Part shown: positions 26,631-34,956 of the stretch, piece after piece
How positions within the stretch are numbered: the stretch's first letter is position 1
Layout: each line of letters starts with the position of its first letter
NCBI GenBank assembly: GCA_016195245.1
Contig: JACQAC010000041.1
Span: forward strand, 1 to 39,615
DNA from: Pseudomonadota bacterium
GTDB lineage: Bacteria; Pseudomonadota; Alphaproteobacteria; Caulobacterales; Aquidulcibacteraceae
DNA: 39,615 bases
Direction: 5' to 3'
The notes under the pieces: model-generated
Told to the model about the DNA's origin: nothing
What the model saw: only the letters and a program-made list of their open reading frames with translations
The model's database searches: none
Translations under genes and position numbers: made by a program

Positions 26631-28109
26631 TTAATTGCTCAGTTGACGCGCAACGCGGAAGCCGACACCCGGCAGCCGCGCAGCTGGCGCCGCCGAACGC
26701 CGCGCGGTAGCGCGCAACCCTGCCACTTGGTCGGAATAGCTGCCGCCCCGGTAAGACCGGCGTGCGCACCGCGCCGCTTCAACCGGCGCGCCATCGACCG
26801 GCGCCAGATTGTAGCTTGCCGAGTAACAATCTTCGACCCACTCGCCGACGTTTCCGTACATGTCGAAGAGGCCATAGGTGTTGGCGCCGTGCGAGCCGAC
26901 TTCCGTCGTACGTTGCATGAGGAACGTCGCCTGGTGCGTCGTCAGTCTGCCGTTAAAGGCGTAGACGCCAGCCGTGCCCGCACGCGCGGCGTATTCCCAC
27001 TCGGCTTCGCTCGCGAGCCTATAATGCGTGTTTGGGTTCTGCGCGTTGAGCCAATCCAGATACGCCTTAGCGTCGTTGTACGATACGCCGGTCACTGGAT
27101 GAGACCCGCGGCCCCAGCCGTGATCTGGCGGTGAAAAGCCGTTGCAGCCGCCGCCCGCCAGGCACGCATCCCACTGTTGGAAGGTCACTTCGTACTTGCC
27201 GATCGCGAACGGCGAAATCGACACTTCACGTTGCGGACCTTCATCGCGGCCACGCCCCGTCTCGTTGCTGGGCGATCCCATCATGAACAAGCCGCCGGGA
27301 ACGACGACCAATTCTGGACAATTTTGGCAGTCGTGCAGCGCCTGGCCCGGCGTCAAGGTCGGCGCTGCCGGCGCTGTCACAACGGCGGAGGCGAGTGAGG
27401 TTTCCGGCAGCGCCGAAGCTGGCGCGGGCGTGGCTGGTGCGTGGGTTGCGTTGGCTTCGACTTGCGGATGCTCGGCCGTGTATTGCTGGTAGAAGCGATA
27501 ACCCGCCGGTGCGAAGTAAGCCACGGCGCCAAGCACAGCGGCCGTCATCGCCCAGCCGCCGATGCGGCGCGAACTACGCGCGAAGCGCTGGCGCTTCGAC
27601 AGAATCTCGAACGTTTGGACGCGTTGCTCGATGTTTTCGAGCGGCTGACGTCCTTTGGCTTGGAAGGCCGCCGTCGGGCTCGAGCGCGCCATGGAGCGGA
27701 ATTCGGCCGAAACCAGAGCAGTCCCCGGCGCAGCCAACGCTTGCAACCGCGCGGCGACATTGACGCCGTGGCCGAGGAGATCGTTGGTCGCGGTAACGAC
27801 CACGTCGCCCACATGCGCACCGACGCGGATCGGCGGCTCACCCTTGGCGCGACGATCGAGAATGTCCTGAATAGCGCCGAGCGCCGCGCCAGCCGACGCG
27901 AACTCAAGCATGAACCCATCGCCCGCGGTGTTGAACAATCGGCCGCCATTGACGCGCGCCGCATCTTCGATGCGCGTGCGCAGCGCTTCGATCTTGCGCG
28001 CCGAATTGCGCTGATCGCGCTCCGTCATGGTTGAAAAGCCGACAACGTCGATCGCCACGATTGAGGCCAATCGAATGGTTCTATCGTCGGTCTGACCCGG
28101 GTCGCTCAC
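26631..28109 (-). CDS. Class III nucleotide cyclase - TM - SUMF1/FGE-like fusion protein
   Basis: A 492-residue two-domain membrane protein. Residues 12-170 form a class III cyclase homology domain with metal-binding Asp21 (AIDVVGFS) and Asp64 (NTAGDGFMLEF) and the GVNVAARL segment. The usual purine-specifying Lys is Asn60, and the Asp of the common GDGVN motif is His114 (GHGVN), so activity and base specificity are uncertain. One transmembrane helix follows (about 187-205), then an Ala/Pro/Thr linker and a C-terminal SUMF1-type domain (262-490): VVVPGGLFMMGSP, GKYEVTFQQW, LASEAEWEYAAR, MYGNVGEWVED, RGGSYSD. The Cys of the formylglycine-enzyme motif that follows RGGSW is replaced by Leu465, so the domain probably binds a ligand outside the cytoplasm rather than oxidising Cys. 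The downstream CpdA-like gene strengthens a cyclic nucleotide role. Confidence 0.88.
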   Translation of the reverse strand: MSDPGQTDDRTIRLASIVAIDVVGFSTMTERDQRNSARKIEALRTRIEDAARVNGGRLFNTAGDGFMLEFASAGAALGAIQDILDRRAKGEPPIRVGAHVGDVVVTATNDLLGHGVNVAARLQALAAPGTALVSAEFRSMARSSPTAAFQAKGRQPLENIEQRVQTFEILSKRQRFARSSRRIGGWAMTAAVLGAVAYFAPAGYRFYQQYTAEHPQVEANATHAPATPAPASALPETSLASAVVTAPAAPTLTPGQALHDCQNCPELVVVPGGLFMMGSPSNETGRGRDEGPQREVSISPFAIGKYEVTFQQWDACLAGGGCNGFSPPDHGWGRGSHPVTGVSYNDAKAYLDWLNAQNPNTHYRLASEAEWEYAARAGTAGVYAFNGRLTTHQATFLMQRTTEVGSHGANTYGLFDMYGNVGEWVEDCYSASYNLAPVDGAPVEAARCARRSYRGGSYSDQVAGLRATARRSAAPAARLPGVGFRVARQLSN

Positions 28110-28297
28110 AGCTCAACATCCCCACGTAAGCCGGCGGCACGTTAGAAGTGTCACCGCTGTAATGCCACTCTCCCCTCTTGCCTCCGATCCGGCAATCAGC
28201 AGAAGCGCGCGCAGCTAATTGACGAACGCCGCGTTGAAAGTCGCGTGGCGGAGGTCACCGTTCACCATCTTGAATCGCGGACGGGACGAACCAGTGC

Positions 28298-28326
28298 TTG
28301 CAAATGACTGACCAGTCAGTTATATA
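28298..28326 (+). promoter_or_regulatory. Promoter with TetR operator in the spacer, upstream of the tetR-ABC operon
   Basis: A -35-like TTGCAA (28298-28303) and a -10-like TATATA (28321-28326) are separated by exactly 17 nt. That spacer contains the palindrome ACTGACCAGTCAGT (28307-28320; 6-bp arms, CA centre), the type of site bound by TetR-family regulators. The tetR ATG at 28334 is only 8 nt after the -10 box, so the transcript would be leaderless or nearly so. Binding at the palindrome would block RNA polymerase, giving autorepression of the whole operon. Confidence 0.7.
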
Positions 28327-28333
28327 AGGTGAC

Positions 28334-28990
28334 ATGGGACGAAAGCCTTCTGCCGTAGGGGAAATTTCCGAGCCAGTTGCCCGGTGGAAGCGGCGCGCCG
28401 AGGCGCGACCGGAGGAAATCTTGGATGCGGCCCTGGCTGAGTTCACGGAACGCGGCTTCGAGGCGGCGCGGATGGAGGACATCGCCAAGCGCGCCGGCAT
28501 CTCCAAAGGCGGCGTCTATCTCTACTTCCCTAGCAAAACAGCGCTGCTCGAAGCACTGATCGAGGCAAAGGTCACGCCGCTGGCGCGGCTGGCGCAAACA
28601 ATTGCCGCGAACGGCGCCAACGATCCAATGGCGGCGCTGCGCATGATCGCCGCCGCCGCCGCTCACCGCCTTGGCGATGGCAAAGTTTTCGCGGTGCCGC
28701 GTCTGGTGATCTCTGTGTCCGGCCGCTTTCCTGAGATCGCTGAATACTATCGTGTGCATGTCGTTGAGCTGGCGCGCGGCGCCCTTGAAAGTCTGATCCA
28801 AGCAGCAATGGCAAAAGGCGCGCTCCGTCGCGTCGATCCGCAGGCGGCCGCGCGCGCCTTCATCGGCCCCATTCTTTTTGAAGCGCTATGGACGCACGTG
28901 CTGCGAGGCAAAAGCGTTCTCAGCGATCCGGAAAAATTAGTTCAACACCATTTCGATGTCTGGCTGAACGGGGTGGAGCACCGCGCATGA
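28334..28990 (+). CDS. TetR-family repressor of the downstream HlyD/ABC exporter (CecR-like context)
   Basis: A 218-residue regulator. The N-terminal helix-turn-helix domain is clear at about 26-75 (EEILDAALAEFTERGFEAARM, then IAKRAGISKGGVYLYFPSK); the C-terminal ligand-binding domain is helical and ends at residue 218. It is the first gene of an operon with a membrane-fusion protein, an ABC ATPase and a permease, the same order as E. coli cecR(ybiH)-ybhG-ybhF-ybhSR. The ligand is therefore probably a toxic small molecule exported by the system (inference). The ATG at 28334 lies directly after the promoter; AGGT is the only nearby purine tract. The stop overlaps the ATG of the HlyD-like gene (ATGA at 28987). 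Confidence 0.9.
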   Translation: MGRKPSAVGEISEPVARWKRRAEARPEEILDAALAEFTERGFEAARMEDIAKRAGISKGGVYLYFPSKTALLEALIEAKVTPLARLAQTIAANGANDPMAALRMIAAAAAHRLGDGKVFAVPRLVISVSGRFPEIAEYYRVHVVELARGALESLIQAAMAKGALRRVDPQAAARAFIGPILFEALWTHVLRGKSVLSDPEKLVQHHFDVWLNGVEHRA

Positions 28991-29814
28991 GGCGCCTTTT
29001 GGTTCTTTGCCTAGCGATGTTCACCGTAGCTTGCACGCAGCACCCAAGTGAAACGCTGCAAGGCTACGGCGAAGCCGACTACGTTTATCTTTCCAGCCAA
29101 GACCCCGGCATTATCGGTGAACTCTTCGTGCGCGAAGGCGACACCGTCGCCGCCGGCGCGCCAGTATTTCGCCTGGACCCACAACGCCTCGGCTACGAAG
29201 CGCACAGCGCAGCCTCGCAACAAGCCGCCTCCGACAACGCTATTCACACCGCACAAGCCAATGCCGTGTTGGCGGAGCGCAATTACGCGCGCGGCACGGA
29301 ACTTGCGGCGCAGGGTTTCTACCCGCGTGCGCGCCTCGATGCCGATCGCGCCGCCCGCGATGTCGCCAATGCTCAACTCGCGCAAGCGCGCCGCCAAGCC
29401 GCCGCCGCCGGCGCGCAGACCGGCCTCGCGCGCGAGCGCGTTCACGATACCAGTACGCGCGCGCCCGCGGCGGGCACGATCGAGCAGATCTTCCATCGGC
29501 CCGGCGAAGTGGTCGCCGCCGGCGCCCCAATTGTAGCGCTGCTGCCGCCGCAAAATATGAAAGTTCGATTCTTCGCGCCGCAAGCGATGCTGGCGCGCCT
29601 GCCGGTCGGTACGCACGTCGCCGTTTCCTGCGACGGCTGCGCGCATCCCTTCGCCGGCCGCGTCAGCTTCGTCGCGCAAGAACCTCAATTCACGCCGCCG
29701 GTGATCTACTCGCTCGATCAGCGCGAGAAACTAGTGTTTCTCATCGAAGCACGCTTCGACGCACCGACCACTATCCGTCCGGGTGTGCCGGTTGATGTGC
29801 GGCTGGCGCAATGA
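28987..29814 (+). CDS. HlyD-family periplasmic adaptor lipoprotein (YbhG-like)
   Basis: A 275-residue membrane-fusion protein that links an inner-membrane ABC exporter to an outer-membrane channel. It begins with a lipoprotein signal MRRLLVLCLAMFTVAC (Cys16). It then has a biotinyl-lipoyl-like half motif (GIIGELFVREGDTVAAGAPVF), a long alpha hairpin rich in Ala, Gln and Arg (about 75-155, SQQAASDNAIHTAQANAV), the second lipoyl half (GTIEQIFHRPGEVVAAGAPI) and a beta-barrel domain. The ATG at 28987 overlaps the tetR stop, and the ORF-track start 33 codons earlier lies inside tetR. The 3' end overlaps the ABC ATPase start (ATGA at 29811). A TolC-family gene lies 8.5 kb away on the other strand but need not be its partner. 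Confidence 0.88.
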   Translation: MRRLLVLCLAMFTVACTQHPSETLQGYGEADYVYLSSQDPGIIGELFVREGDTVAAGAPVFRLDPQRLGYEAHSAASQQAASDNAIHTAQANAVLAERNYARGTELAAQGFYPRARLDADRAARDVANAQLAQARRQAAAAGAQTGLARERVHDTSTRAPAAGTIEQIFHRPGEVVAAGAPIVALLPPQNMKVRFFAPQAMLARLPVGTHVAVSCDGCAHPFAGRVSFVAQEPQFTPPVIYSLDQREKLVFLIEARFDAPTTIRPGVPVDVRLAQ

Positions 29815-30740
29815 GCGATGACATTGTCATCGACGTGAATGGGCTCACCAAGAGCTATGGCGGGCGCATGGTGGTCGACCATTTCGACCTGCAAGTGCCG
29901 CGCGGAGCGATCTATGGGTTTCTCGGTCCGAACGGCTCCGGCAAGACCACCACCATCCGCATGGTGTGCGGCCTGCTGAAGCCGGAAAGCGGTGAAGGCC
30001 GCGTGCTCGGTTTCGATGTCTTGAACGACAGCCTCAGCATCAAAGAACGCGTCGGGTATATGACGCAGAAGTTTTCGCTCTACGAAGATCTGTCGATCCG
30101 CGAAAATCTGGACTTCATCGCGCGTCTCTATGGCCTCGATAACCGCCACGCGCGCGTCGACAAGGCGTTGGAGGACCTGGGCCTCGTCGAACGCCAAAGC
30201 CAAGTCGCCGGCAAACTATCAGGCGGCTGGAAACAGCGCCTCGCCCTCGCCGCGTGCATGATCCACGAACCACAATTGCTGCTGCTCGACGAACCTACGG
30301 CCGGCGTCGATCCCAAGGCACGGCGCGACTTCTGGGATCAGATCCGGCGCTATTCTGCGCAAGGCGTCACGACGCTGGTCTCCACCCACTACATGGATGA
30401 AGCCGTGCAGTGCGATTCCATCGCCTATATTGCGTACGGCAAGAAGCTCCTCGACGCGCCCACCGCCGACATCCCCAAGCAGATCAATCTTGCCTGTTGG
30501 AGGCTGGAAGGCCGACCACTGCAGCAAGCGCAAGACATGCTCGAAGGAGCAGCGGGCGTCGATCTCGTCGCGCGCTTCGGCGCCGCCATCCATGTCTGCG
30601 GCCGTGATCCAGCGCTGTTGGAGAGAACCGTTCTCAACGTGAGGGAGGCACAGCCGCACATCAACATCCAGCGCATCGATGCGGGCTTCGAGGAAATCTT
30701 CATCTACCTCATGGCCGAGAGCCGCGACAATTTCCAATGA
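29811..30740 (+). CDS. ABC transporter ATP-binding protein (YbhF-like, single domain)
   Basis: A 309-residue ATPase that would power the exporter. Walker A GPNGSGKTT (39-47), Q-loop MTQKFSLYEDLS, signature LSGGWKQR (136-143), Walker B LLLLDEPTAGVDP (156-168) and switch His193 (STHYMDEA) are intact. The layout matches ABC-2 type drug exporters. E. coli YbhF has two ATPase domains, whereas this protein has one, so it would act as a homodimer. The C-terminal ~90 residues form the usual regulatory extension. It overlaps both neighbours by ATGA junctions, indicating stoichiometric co-translation. Confidence 0.94.
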   Translation: MSDDIVIDVNGLTKSYGGRMVVDHFDLQVPRGAIYGFLGPNGSGKTTTIRMVCGLLKPESGEGRVLGFDVLNDSLSIKERVGYMTQKFSLYEDLSIRENLDFIARLYGLDNRHARVDKALEDLGLVERQSQVAGKLSGGWKQRLALAACMIHEPQLLLLDEPTAGVDPKARRDFWDQIRRYSAQGVTTLVSTHYMDEAVQCDSIAYIAYGKKLLDAPTADIPKQINLACWRLEGRPLQQAQDMLEGAAGVDLVARFGAAIHVCGRDPALLERTVLNVREAQPHINIQRIDAGFEEIFIYLMAESRDNFQ

Positions 30741-31909
30741 ACGCCGCCTCTCCCCGAGCCCTCCGGCTGCCGAAGCTGTTCGACATTTCGTGGGCGCGCG
30801 TCTTCGCAGTGTTCCTCAAAGAACTCGTGCAGATGCGCCGCGACCGGCCGACGTTCGCGATCATGATCGCCATGCCGGTGATGCAATTGGTGCTGTTCGG
30901 CTACGCCATCAACAATGATCCGCGCCATCTCCCTGCTGTCGTCGAAATGCGCGAAGACGGCCCGCTCACGCGTGCCTTCCTCGCCAGCCTGCGCGCGTCC
31001 TCCTTCGTCGACATCGTCGCCGTCACGCCGCGCGCCGATGCAGCGGACGCGATGCTGCGTTCCGGCCGCGCGACCTTTCTGATCTCTATCCCTGAAGGCT
31101 TCGAGCGGCGCATGGTGCGCGGCGAACGTCCGCAAATCTTGGTGGCCGCCGACGCAAGCGACCCAGTCGCGGCCGGCGGGGCGCTCGGCGCCATTCAGTC
31201 AATCGCCGATCAGGCCTTCGCGCCAGAATTACAAGGCTCACTCCGGTTTATGGCGCGTGCGCCCCCGCCCTACGAGCTTGTGATTCATCGCCGCTACAAT
31301 CCCGCCGGCGTCACCGCCTTTAACATCGTCCCCGCATTGCTCGGCGTCATTCTCACCATGACCATGGTGATGATCACGTCGATTGCGCTCACGCGTGAAA
31401 CCGAGCGCGGCACGATGGAAAATCTGCTGGCGACGCCGGTGCGGCCTGTCGAAGTGATGATCGGCAAAACCACGCCGTATATCGGCGTCGGCGCCGTACA
31501 GGTCGTTATCGTGCTGATGGTGGCGACCTTCCTGTTCCAGATTCCGTTCACCGGATCATTCCCAGCCTTCCTCGTCGCGGTCACACTCTTCATCTTCGCA
31601 AACCTGATGCTCGGCTATCTCATCTCCACCCTCGCGCGCACACAGATGCAGGCGATGCAGATGACGTTCTTCGTGTTTCTGCCCTCGATCCTGTTGTCCG
31701 GCTTCATGTTTCCGTTCCGCGCCATGCCGGGCTGGGCGCAGGCCATCGGCGAAAGCATTCCGATCACGCACTTCCTGCGCATTGTCCGCGAGATCGTGCT
31801 AAAAGGCGCGGGCTTCTCTGATATCGCCACTGACCTCTGGCAGCTGGCGCTCATCTTGGTTGTCCTCGCCGCACTCGCACTGATGCGCTTCCGCCGCACG
31901 CTGGATTAG
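30737..31909 (+). CDS. ABC-2 type permease (YbhS/YbhR-like)
   Basis: A 390-residue inner-membrane permease. One N-terminal transmembrane helix (about 37-60, TFAIMIAMPVMQLVLFGYA) is followed by a large periplasmic domain (about 65-195) and five C-terminal membrane segments (about 200-390), including LIRETERGTMENLL-type cytoplasmic helix sequence (ALTRETERGTMENLLATPVR) and PSILLSGFMFPFRAMPGWAQ. This is the ABC-2 fold. Only one permease gene is present, whereas the E. coli operon has ybhS and ybhR, so a homodimer is expected. It is the last gene of the tetR operon; its TAG overlaps the stop of the convergent phosphatase gene (TTAG, 31906-31909). Confidence 0.92.
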   Translation: MNAASPRALRLPKLFDISWARVFAVFLKELVQMRRDRPTFAIMIAMPVMQLVLFGYAINNDPRHLPAVVEMREDGPLTRAFLASLRASSFVDIVAVTPRADAADAMLRSGRATFLISIPEGFERRMVRGERPQILVAADASDPVAAGGALGAIQSIADQAFAPELQGSLRFMARAPPPYELVIHRRYNPAGVTAFNIVPALLGVILTMTMVMITSIALTRETERGTMENLLATPVRPVEVMIGKTTPYIGVGAVQVVIVLMVATFLFQIPFTGSFPAFLVAVTLFIFANLMLGYLISTLARTQMQAMQMTFFVFLPSILLSGFMFPFRAMPGWAQAIGESIPITHFLRIVREIVLKGAGFSDIATDLWQLALILVVLAALALMRFRRTLD

Positions 31910-32655
31910 TCTGGGAGCGCCACCGCGCCATTGCCAGCCGCCACCTCAAGGGGCTGGTCAAGGCCGCCTTGGATCGAGAACTGGCCGCCTGCCGCTTTCA
32001 CCAGCGCACAACCGGCCGCTACGTCCCAAATCATTGAACCGGACTCGCGGTAGGCTTCGGCGCGACCCGCCGCGACATAGGCCAGCGCACTGGCGGCCGA
32101 TCCGATCATCCGAATTTTGCGCCACGCCCGAAGCCGCGTCTCGAACAGCCTCATTGACTCGGCGCTCGCGCGAGACGGCACACCCGTTTGCAAGATACCG
32201 CCGGCCGGATCGGCGATCGCTGAGACCCGCATCGGAACGCCATTCAGCCACGCGCCCTCGCCCGCTGCGCCGACGAAGCGTTCGCCCAGCGCGAAGCAAT
32301 CGACCACGCCGAGCACCGGCAAGCCACGATCCAGGAGCGCAATCGAAACCGCGCAATGTGGGTAGTCCCGAAGGTAGTTGACGCTGCCATCAAGCGGATC
32401 GACCGCCCACACGTATCCGTCGCGCCCGGCGCCCGCGCGCACCCAACCGGCCTCTTCCGAGATCACCGGATAAGGCGCTTCCCTTTCCAGCGCCGCCAAG
32501 ATCAAAGCCTCCGCGCGCTTGTCGGCATCGATCTTGACCTCGCGCCCCTCTTCCGCAGCGATCACGCTCCATTCCGCGCGATGCGCCATCAGCGCCACGC
32601 CCGCATCCTTTGCGACGCGTTCGGCAATCGCCAGCAAGTCCTTGAGTTCGCTCAC
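31906..32655 (-). CDS. Inositol monophosphatase family protein (SuhB/CysQ-like)
   Basis: A 249-residue Mg-dependent phosphatase. Metal-binding motifs are ISEEAGW (Glu67-Glu68), WAVDPLDGSVNYL (Asp86, Asp89) and IWDVAAGCALVKAAGG (Asp211), all in canonical order. Family members hydrolyse myo-inositol 1-phosphate, 3'-phosphoadenosine 5'-phosphate, fructose 1,6-bisphosphate or histidinol phosphate, and the sequence does not let me decide. The short insert after SEEAGW (VRAGAGRDGYV) resembles CysQ-like proteins. The ATG at 32655 gives a normal N-terminal helix. It diverges from the membrane protein gene at 32732 across a 76-nt region. Confidence 0.88.
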   Translation of the reverse strand: MSELKDLLAIAERVAKDAGVALMAHRAEWSVIAAEEGREVKIDADKRAEALILAALEREAPYPVISEEAGWVRAGAGRDGYVWAVDPLDGSVNYLRDYPHCAVSIALLDRGLPVLGVVDCFALGERFVGAAGEGAWLNGVPMRVSAIADPAGGILQTGVPSRASAESMRLFETRLRAWRKIRMIGSAASALAYVAAGRAEAYRESGSMIWDVAAGCALVKAAGGQFSIQGGLDQPLEVAAGNGAVALPD

Positions 32656-32731
32656 GTGTGCGTCTTAGCGCTCCACTTTCGCTTGGAGAAGAGACGCTTT
32701 CGCGCTTTAAGGTTTCCACAGGAGCTGAGGG

Positions 32732-34114
32732 ATGGACGGGGGGCAACGCCAAGCACCCACATTTCGGGCGTCGGTCAAACCGCCGCCGGGTCTTGGCGCA
32801 TCCGCTCTCGACAAGATATTGAACCTCCGCAAACGTGCGCGCGAGGACGCCGCGCGTAACATGCCGCGCCAAGACGCCGCCGATCTTTCCGCGGCGGAGG
32901 TTTCAGTGATTGAGCTTGTCGCCGCCGAACGCACCCGCGTCGACCAGATGCGAAACTTGGCGAAGGCAGAAGCAGAACGTCGCTTGCGCGCGTTGGCGCC
33001 CACACCTCAAGATTTCGCGGGTCCCGCGCTCGATGCGGGCTTGGCGCTCAAGCAAGGCGCGGGCCGCATGGCGCAGGATTGGACCGAGATGGCGCGCGCC
33101 GCGGCGCAAACGCGCGCTGAGCTCGTCGCTTTCAAGGACGCCAATCGCCTGCGGCGCGCCGCCCACTATCCGCGTTCGACCGTCTTGCAAGCGGGATTGC
33201 TGCTTGTCGCCGCGGTTTTCGAATCTCTGTTCAGCGCCGCCCTCTTCGCGGAGGATGACGCGCGCGGTTTGCTCGGCGGCGCCATCACCGCGATCGGTCT
33301 ATCCGGCGCCAACGTGACTCTCGGCTTTCTCGCGGGCTTCTTGGGCCTGCGCTATCTGCAGCACACGCGCTTCGCGCCTAAAGCGCTGGGTGCGCTGGCG
33401 TTTGCGTTCATCACCTTTCTCGGCTTGATGCTGAACCTGTTCGCCGCCGACTGGCGCGATCAGCTGGCCGCGCTCTCCGGGCAACAGATCCGCGGCGGCG
33501 ATGATGCAAGCTTTCACCTCTGGTCGCTGCTGCAGCTCTCGTCGCCGCAAGCCATCATTCTGTTGATGCTTGGCGCCGGTGTTTGGGTGTTCGCCGCACT
33601 CAAAGGCTATTCCGGGTTCGACGACCCCTATCCCGACTTTGGCAAGATGGATCGCGCCGCTGGAACCACCAGCGCTGCTCTTTCCGATTTCCGCGCCGAA
33701 GCGCGGGAAGACTTGGAGAAGCCGATCGACGCAGCCAAGAAGGCGCTCGCTATTCGCCTTGAAAAAATGCGCGCTGAATTCGCGGCTATGAACAAGGCCT
33801 TCGACGAAGCATCGGTGAAAATGGAAGCGCTCGACGCGCAGGCGCGCGCGCTCGATGATGCGGCGGCGGCTGGCGTGCATCTCTACCGGCAGGAAAACGT
33901 CTTGACGCGCACGACGCCGGCCCCGGCCTATTTCAGCGCCGCCCCGCCCGCCGCTGGACCGGCCCTCGACCCCATGCAGGGATGCGCGCAGATGATCGAC
34001 GAGGCCCGCGCACGGCTCGACGATGCGCAAGCACAGTCGGCCCAAGCGTTGGTTGATCTGGTGGCGGAACTCGAAGCAGCGACGGCGCGGCTCGATGCGG
34101 CAGATCACGCATGA
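32732..34114 (+). CDS. Unrecognised four-TM membrane protein with flanking coiled coils
   Basis: No known family recognised. The 460-residue protein has a cytoplasmic-type N-terminal part (1-148) rich in Ala, Arg and Glu with helical heptad character (about 55-90 and 115-142). Four hydrophobic segments follow (about 150-172, 179-206, 216-238, 270-290). The long C-terminal region is helical (316-382, SDFRAEAREDLEKPIDAAKK) with a Pro/Ala linker and a last coiled coil (420-456). This resembles mechanical or scaffold-type membrane proteins more than transporters. The ATG has GGAG 7 nt upstream. The stop overlaps the ATG of the vWA-like gene (ATGA at 34111), so the two are coupled and may interact. 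Confidence 0.75.
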   Translation: MDGGQRQAPTFRASVKPPPGLGASALDKILNLRKRAREDAARNMPRQDAADLSAAEVSVIELVAAERTRVDQMRNLAKAEAERRLRALAPTPQDFAGPALDAGLALKQGAGRMAQDWTEMARAAAQTRAELVAFKDANRLRRAAHYPRSTVLQAGLLLVAAVFESLFSAALFAEDDARGLLGGAITAIGLSGANVTLGFLAGFLGLRYLQHTRFAPKALGALAFAFITFLGLMLNLFAADWRDQLAALSGQQIRGGDDASFHLWSLLQLSSPQAIILLMLGAGVWVFAALKGYSGFDDPYPDFGKMDRAAGTTSAALSDFRAEAREDLEKPIDAAKKALAIRLEKMRAEFAAMNKAFDEASVKMEALDAQARALDDAAAAGVHLYRQENVLTRTTPAPAYFSAAPPAAGPALDPMQGCAQMIDEARARLDDAQAQSAQALVDLVAELEAATARLDAADHA

Positions 34115-34902
34115 GACGCGGCCGCGGCGCGGCGGGCCGCAACGTGCTCGGTTTTGTGCTGATCGTCGTCGCGCTCGCCGTTTTGGGCGGCTTGGCATCG
34201 GCGGCGTTCCTGCTCCGCCCACCGCCGACCGATCCCCAGACGCTCTGCCGCACCGATCAGCCGCTGAGCGCACACACCATTGTCCTGGTGGACTCCACTG
34301 ATCGCCTCGAGCCGCGGCATCGTCGCAAGCTGCGCGCGGTGTTGGCTCAGGAACGCCAGCATCTTTCCGAATATGACCGGCTCACCGTGATGCGTCTCAA
34401 CGCGCGCCGCCCACAAGAACCATCCGTGCTGTTCTCGAAGTGCCTACCGCTGCCGCCCGAGCGCACCAATCCGTTCTTCCAAAACGCACGCATGACACAG
34501 CAGCAATGGGACGAAGAGTTTCAGCACGCGCTCGACACCGCTTTGCGCAGCGCTCAAGCTGGCGGACGCGGCAATGCATCCCCCATTCTCGCGGCGCTGC
34601 GTGACGTCGCCGCCGATCCCGACTATGACGCCTCAATCGCCCATCGCCGCCTCGTGCTCGTTTCCGACATGCTCGAGCACGATCCCAACGGCTTCTCCCT
34701 TTATGTCTCGGGCGCGACCTATGCGGCTTGGCGCCAACAGGCGCAGGCACAGCCCGCCGAACTTAGCGGTGTCGACTTACGCATCGTTCCGCTCGACCGG
34801 CCCGACGATGCGCAGCACCAAGCAGAGGCGCTCGCCAATTTCTGGCCGGCTTATTTCGATGCCGCAAACGTCGCCAGTGTGAGCATTGATCCGCAGCCTT
34901 GA
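34111..34902 (+). CDS. Membrane-anchored vWA-like protein coupled to the coiled-coil membrane protein
   Basis: A 263-residue protein with a basic N-terminus and one membrane anchor (about 12-34, VLGFVLIVVALAVLGGLASA), placing the remainder outside the cytoplasm. The soluble part has a vWA/Rossmann-like pattern: a first strand HTIVLVDSTDRL (56-66) with a partial metal-site motif D-S-T-D in place of DxSxS, and a later strand RRLVLVSDMLEHDP (179-192). It also has Cys46 and Cys111, a possible disulfide. The resemblance to von Willebrand A domains is structural inference from the motif pattern, and metal binding is uncertain. The ATG overlaps the upstream stop. The GIY-YIG-like gene follows after 54 nt. 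Confidence 0.72.
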   Translation: MRRGRGAAGRNVLGFVLIVVALAVLGGLASAAFLLRPPPTDPQTLCRTDQPLSAHTIVLVDSTDRLEPRHRRKLRAVLAQERQHLSEYDRLTVMRLNARRPQEPSVLFSKCLPLPPERTNPFFQNARMTQQQWDEEFQHALDTALRSAQAGGRGNASPILAALRDVAADPDYDASIAHRRLVLVSDMLEHDPNGFSLYVSGATYAAWRQQAQAQPAELSGVDLRIVPLDRPDDAQHQAEALANFWPAYFDAANVASVSIDPQP

Positions 34903-34956
34903 AAGCCAGACTCCGACTCAGCTTAGAATCGCGCCGGGCTGAGATGGAGCGGGCTG

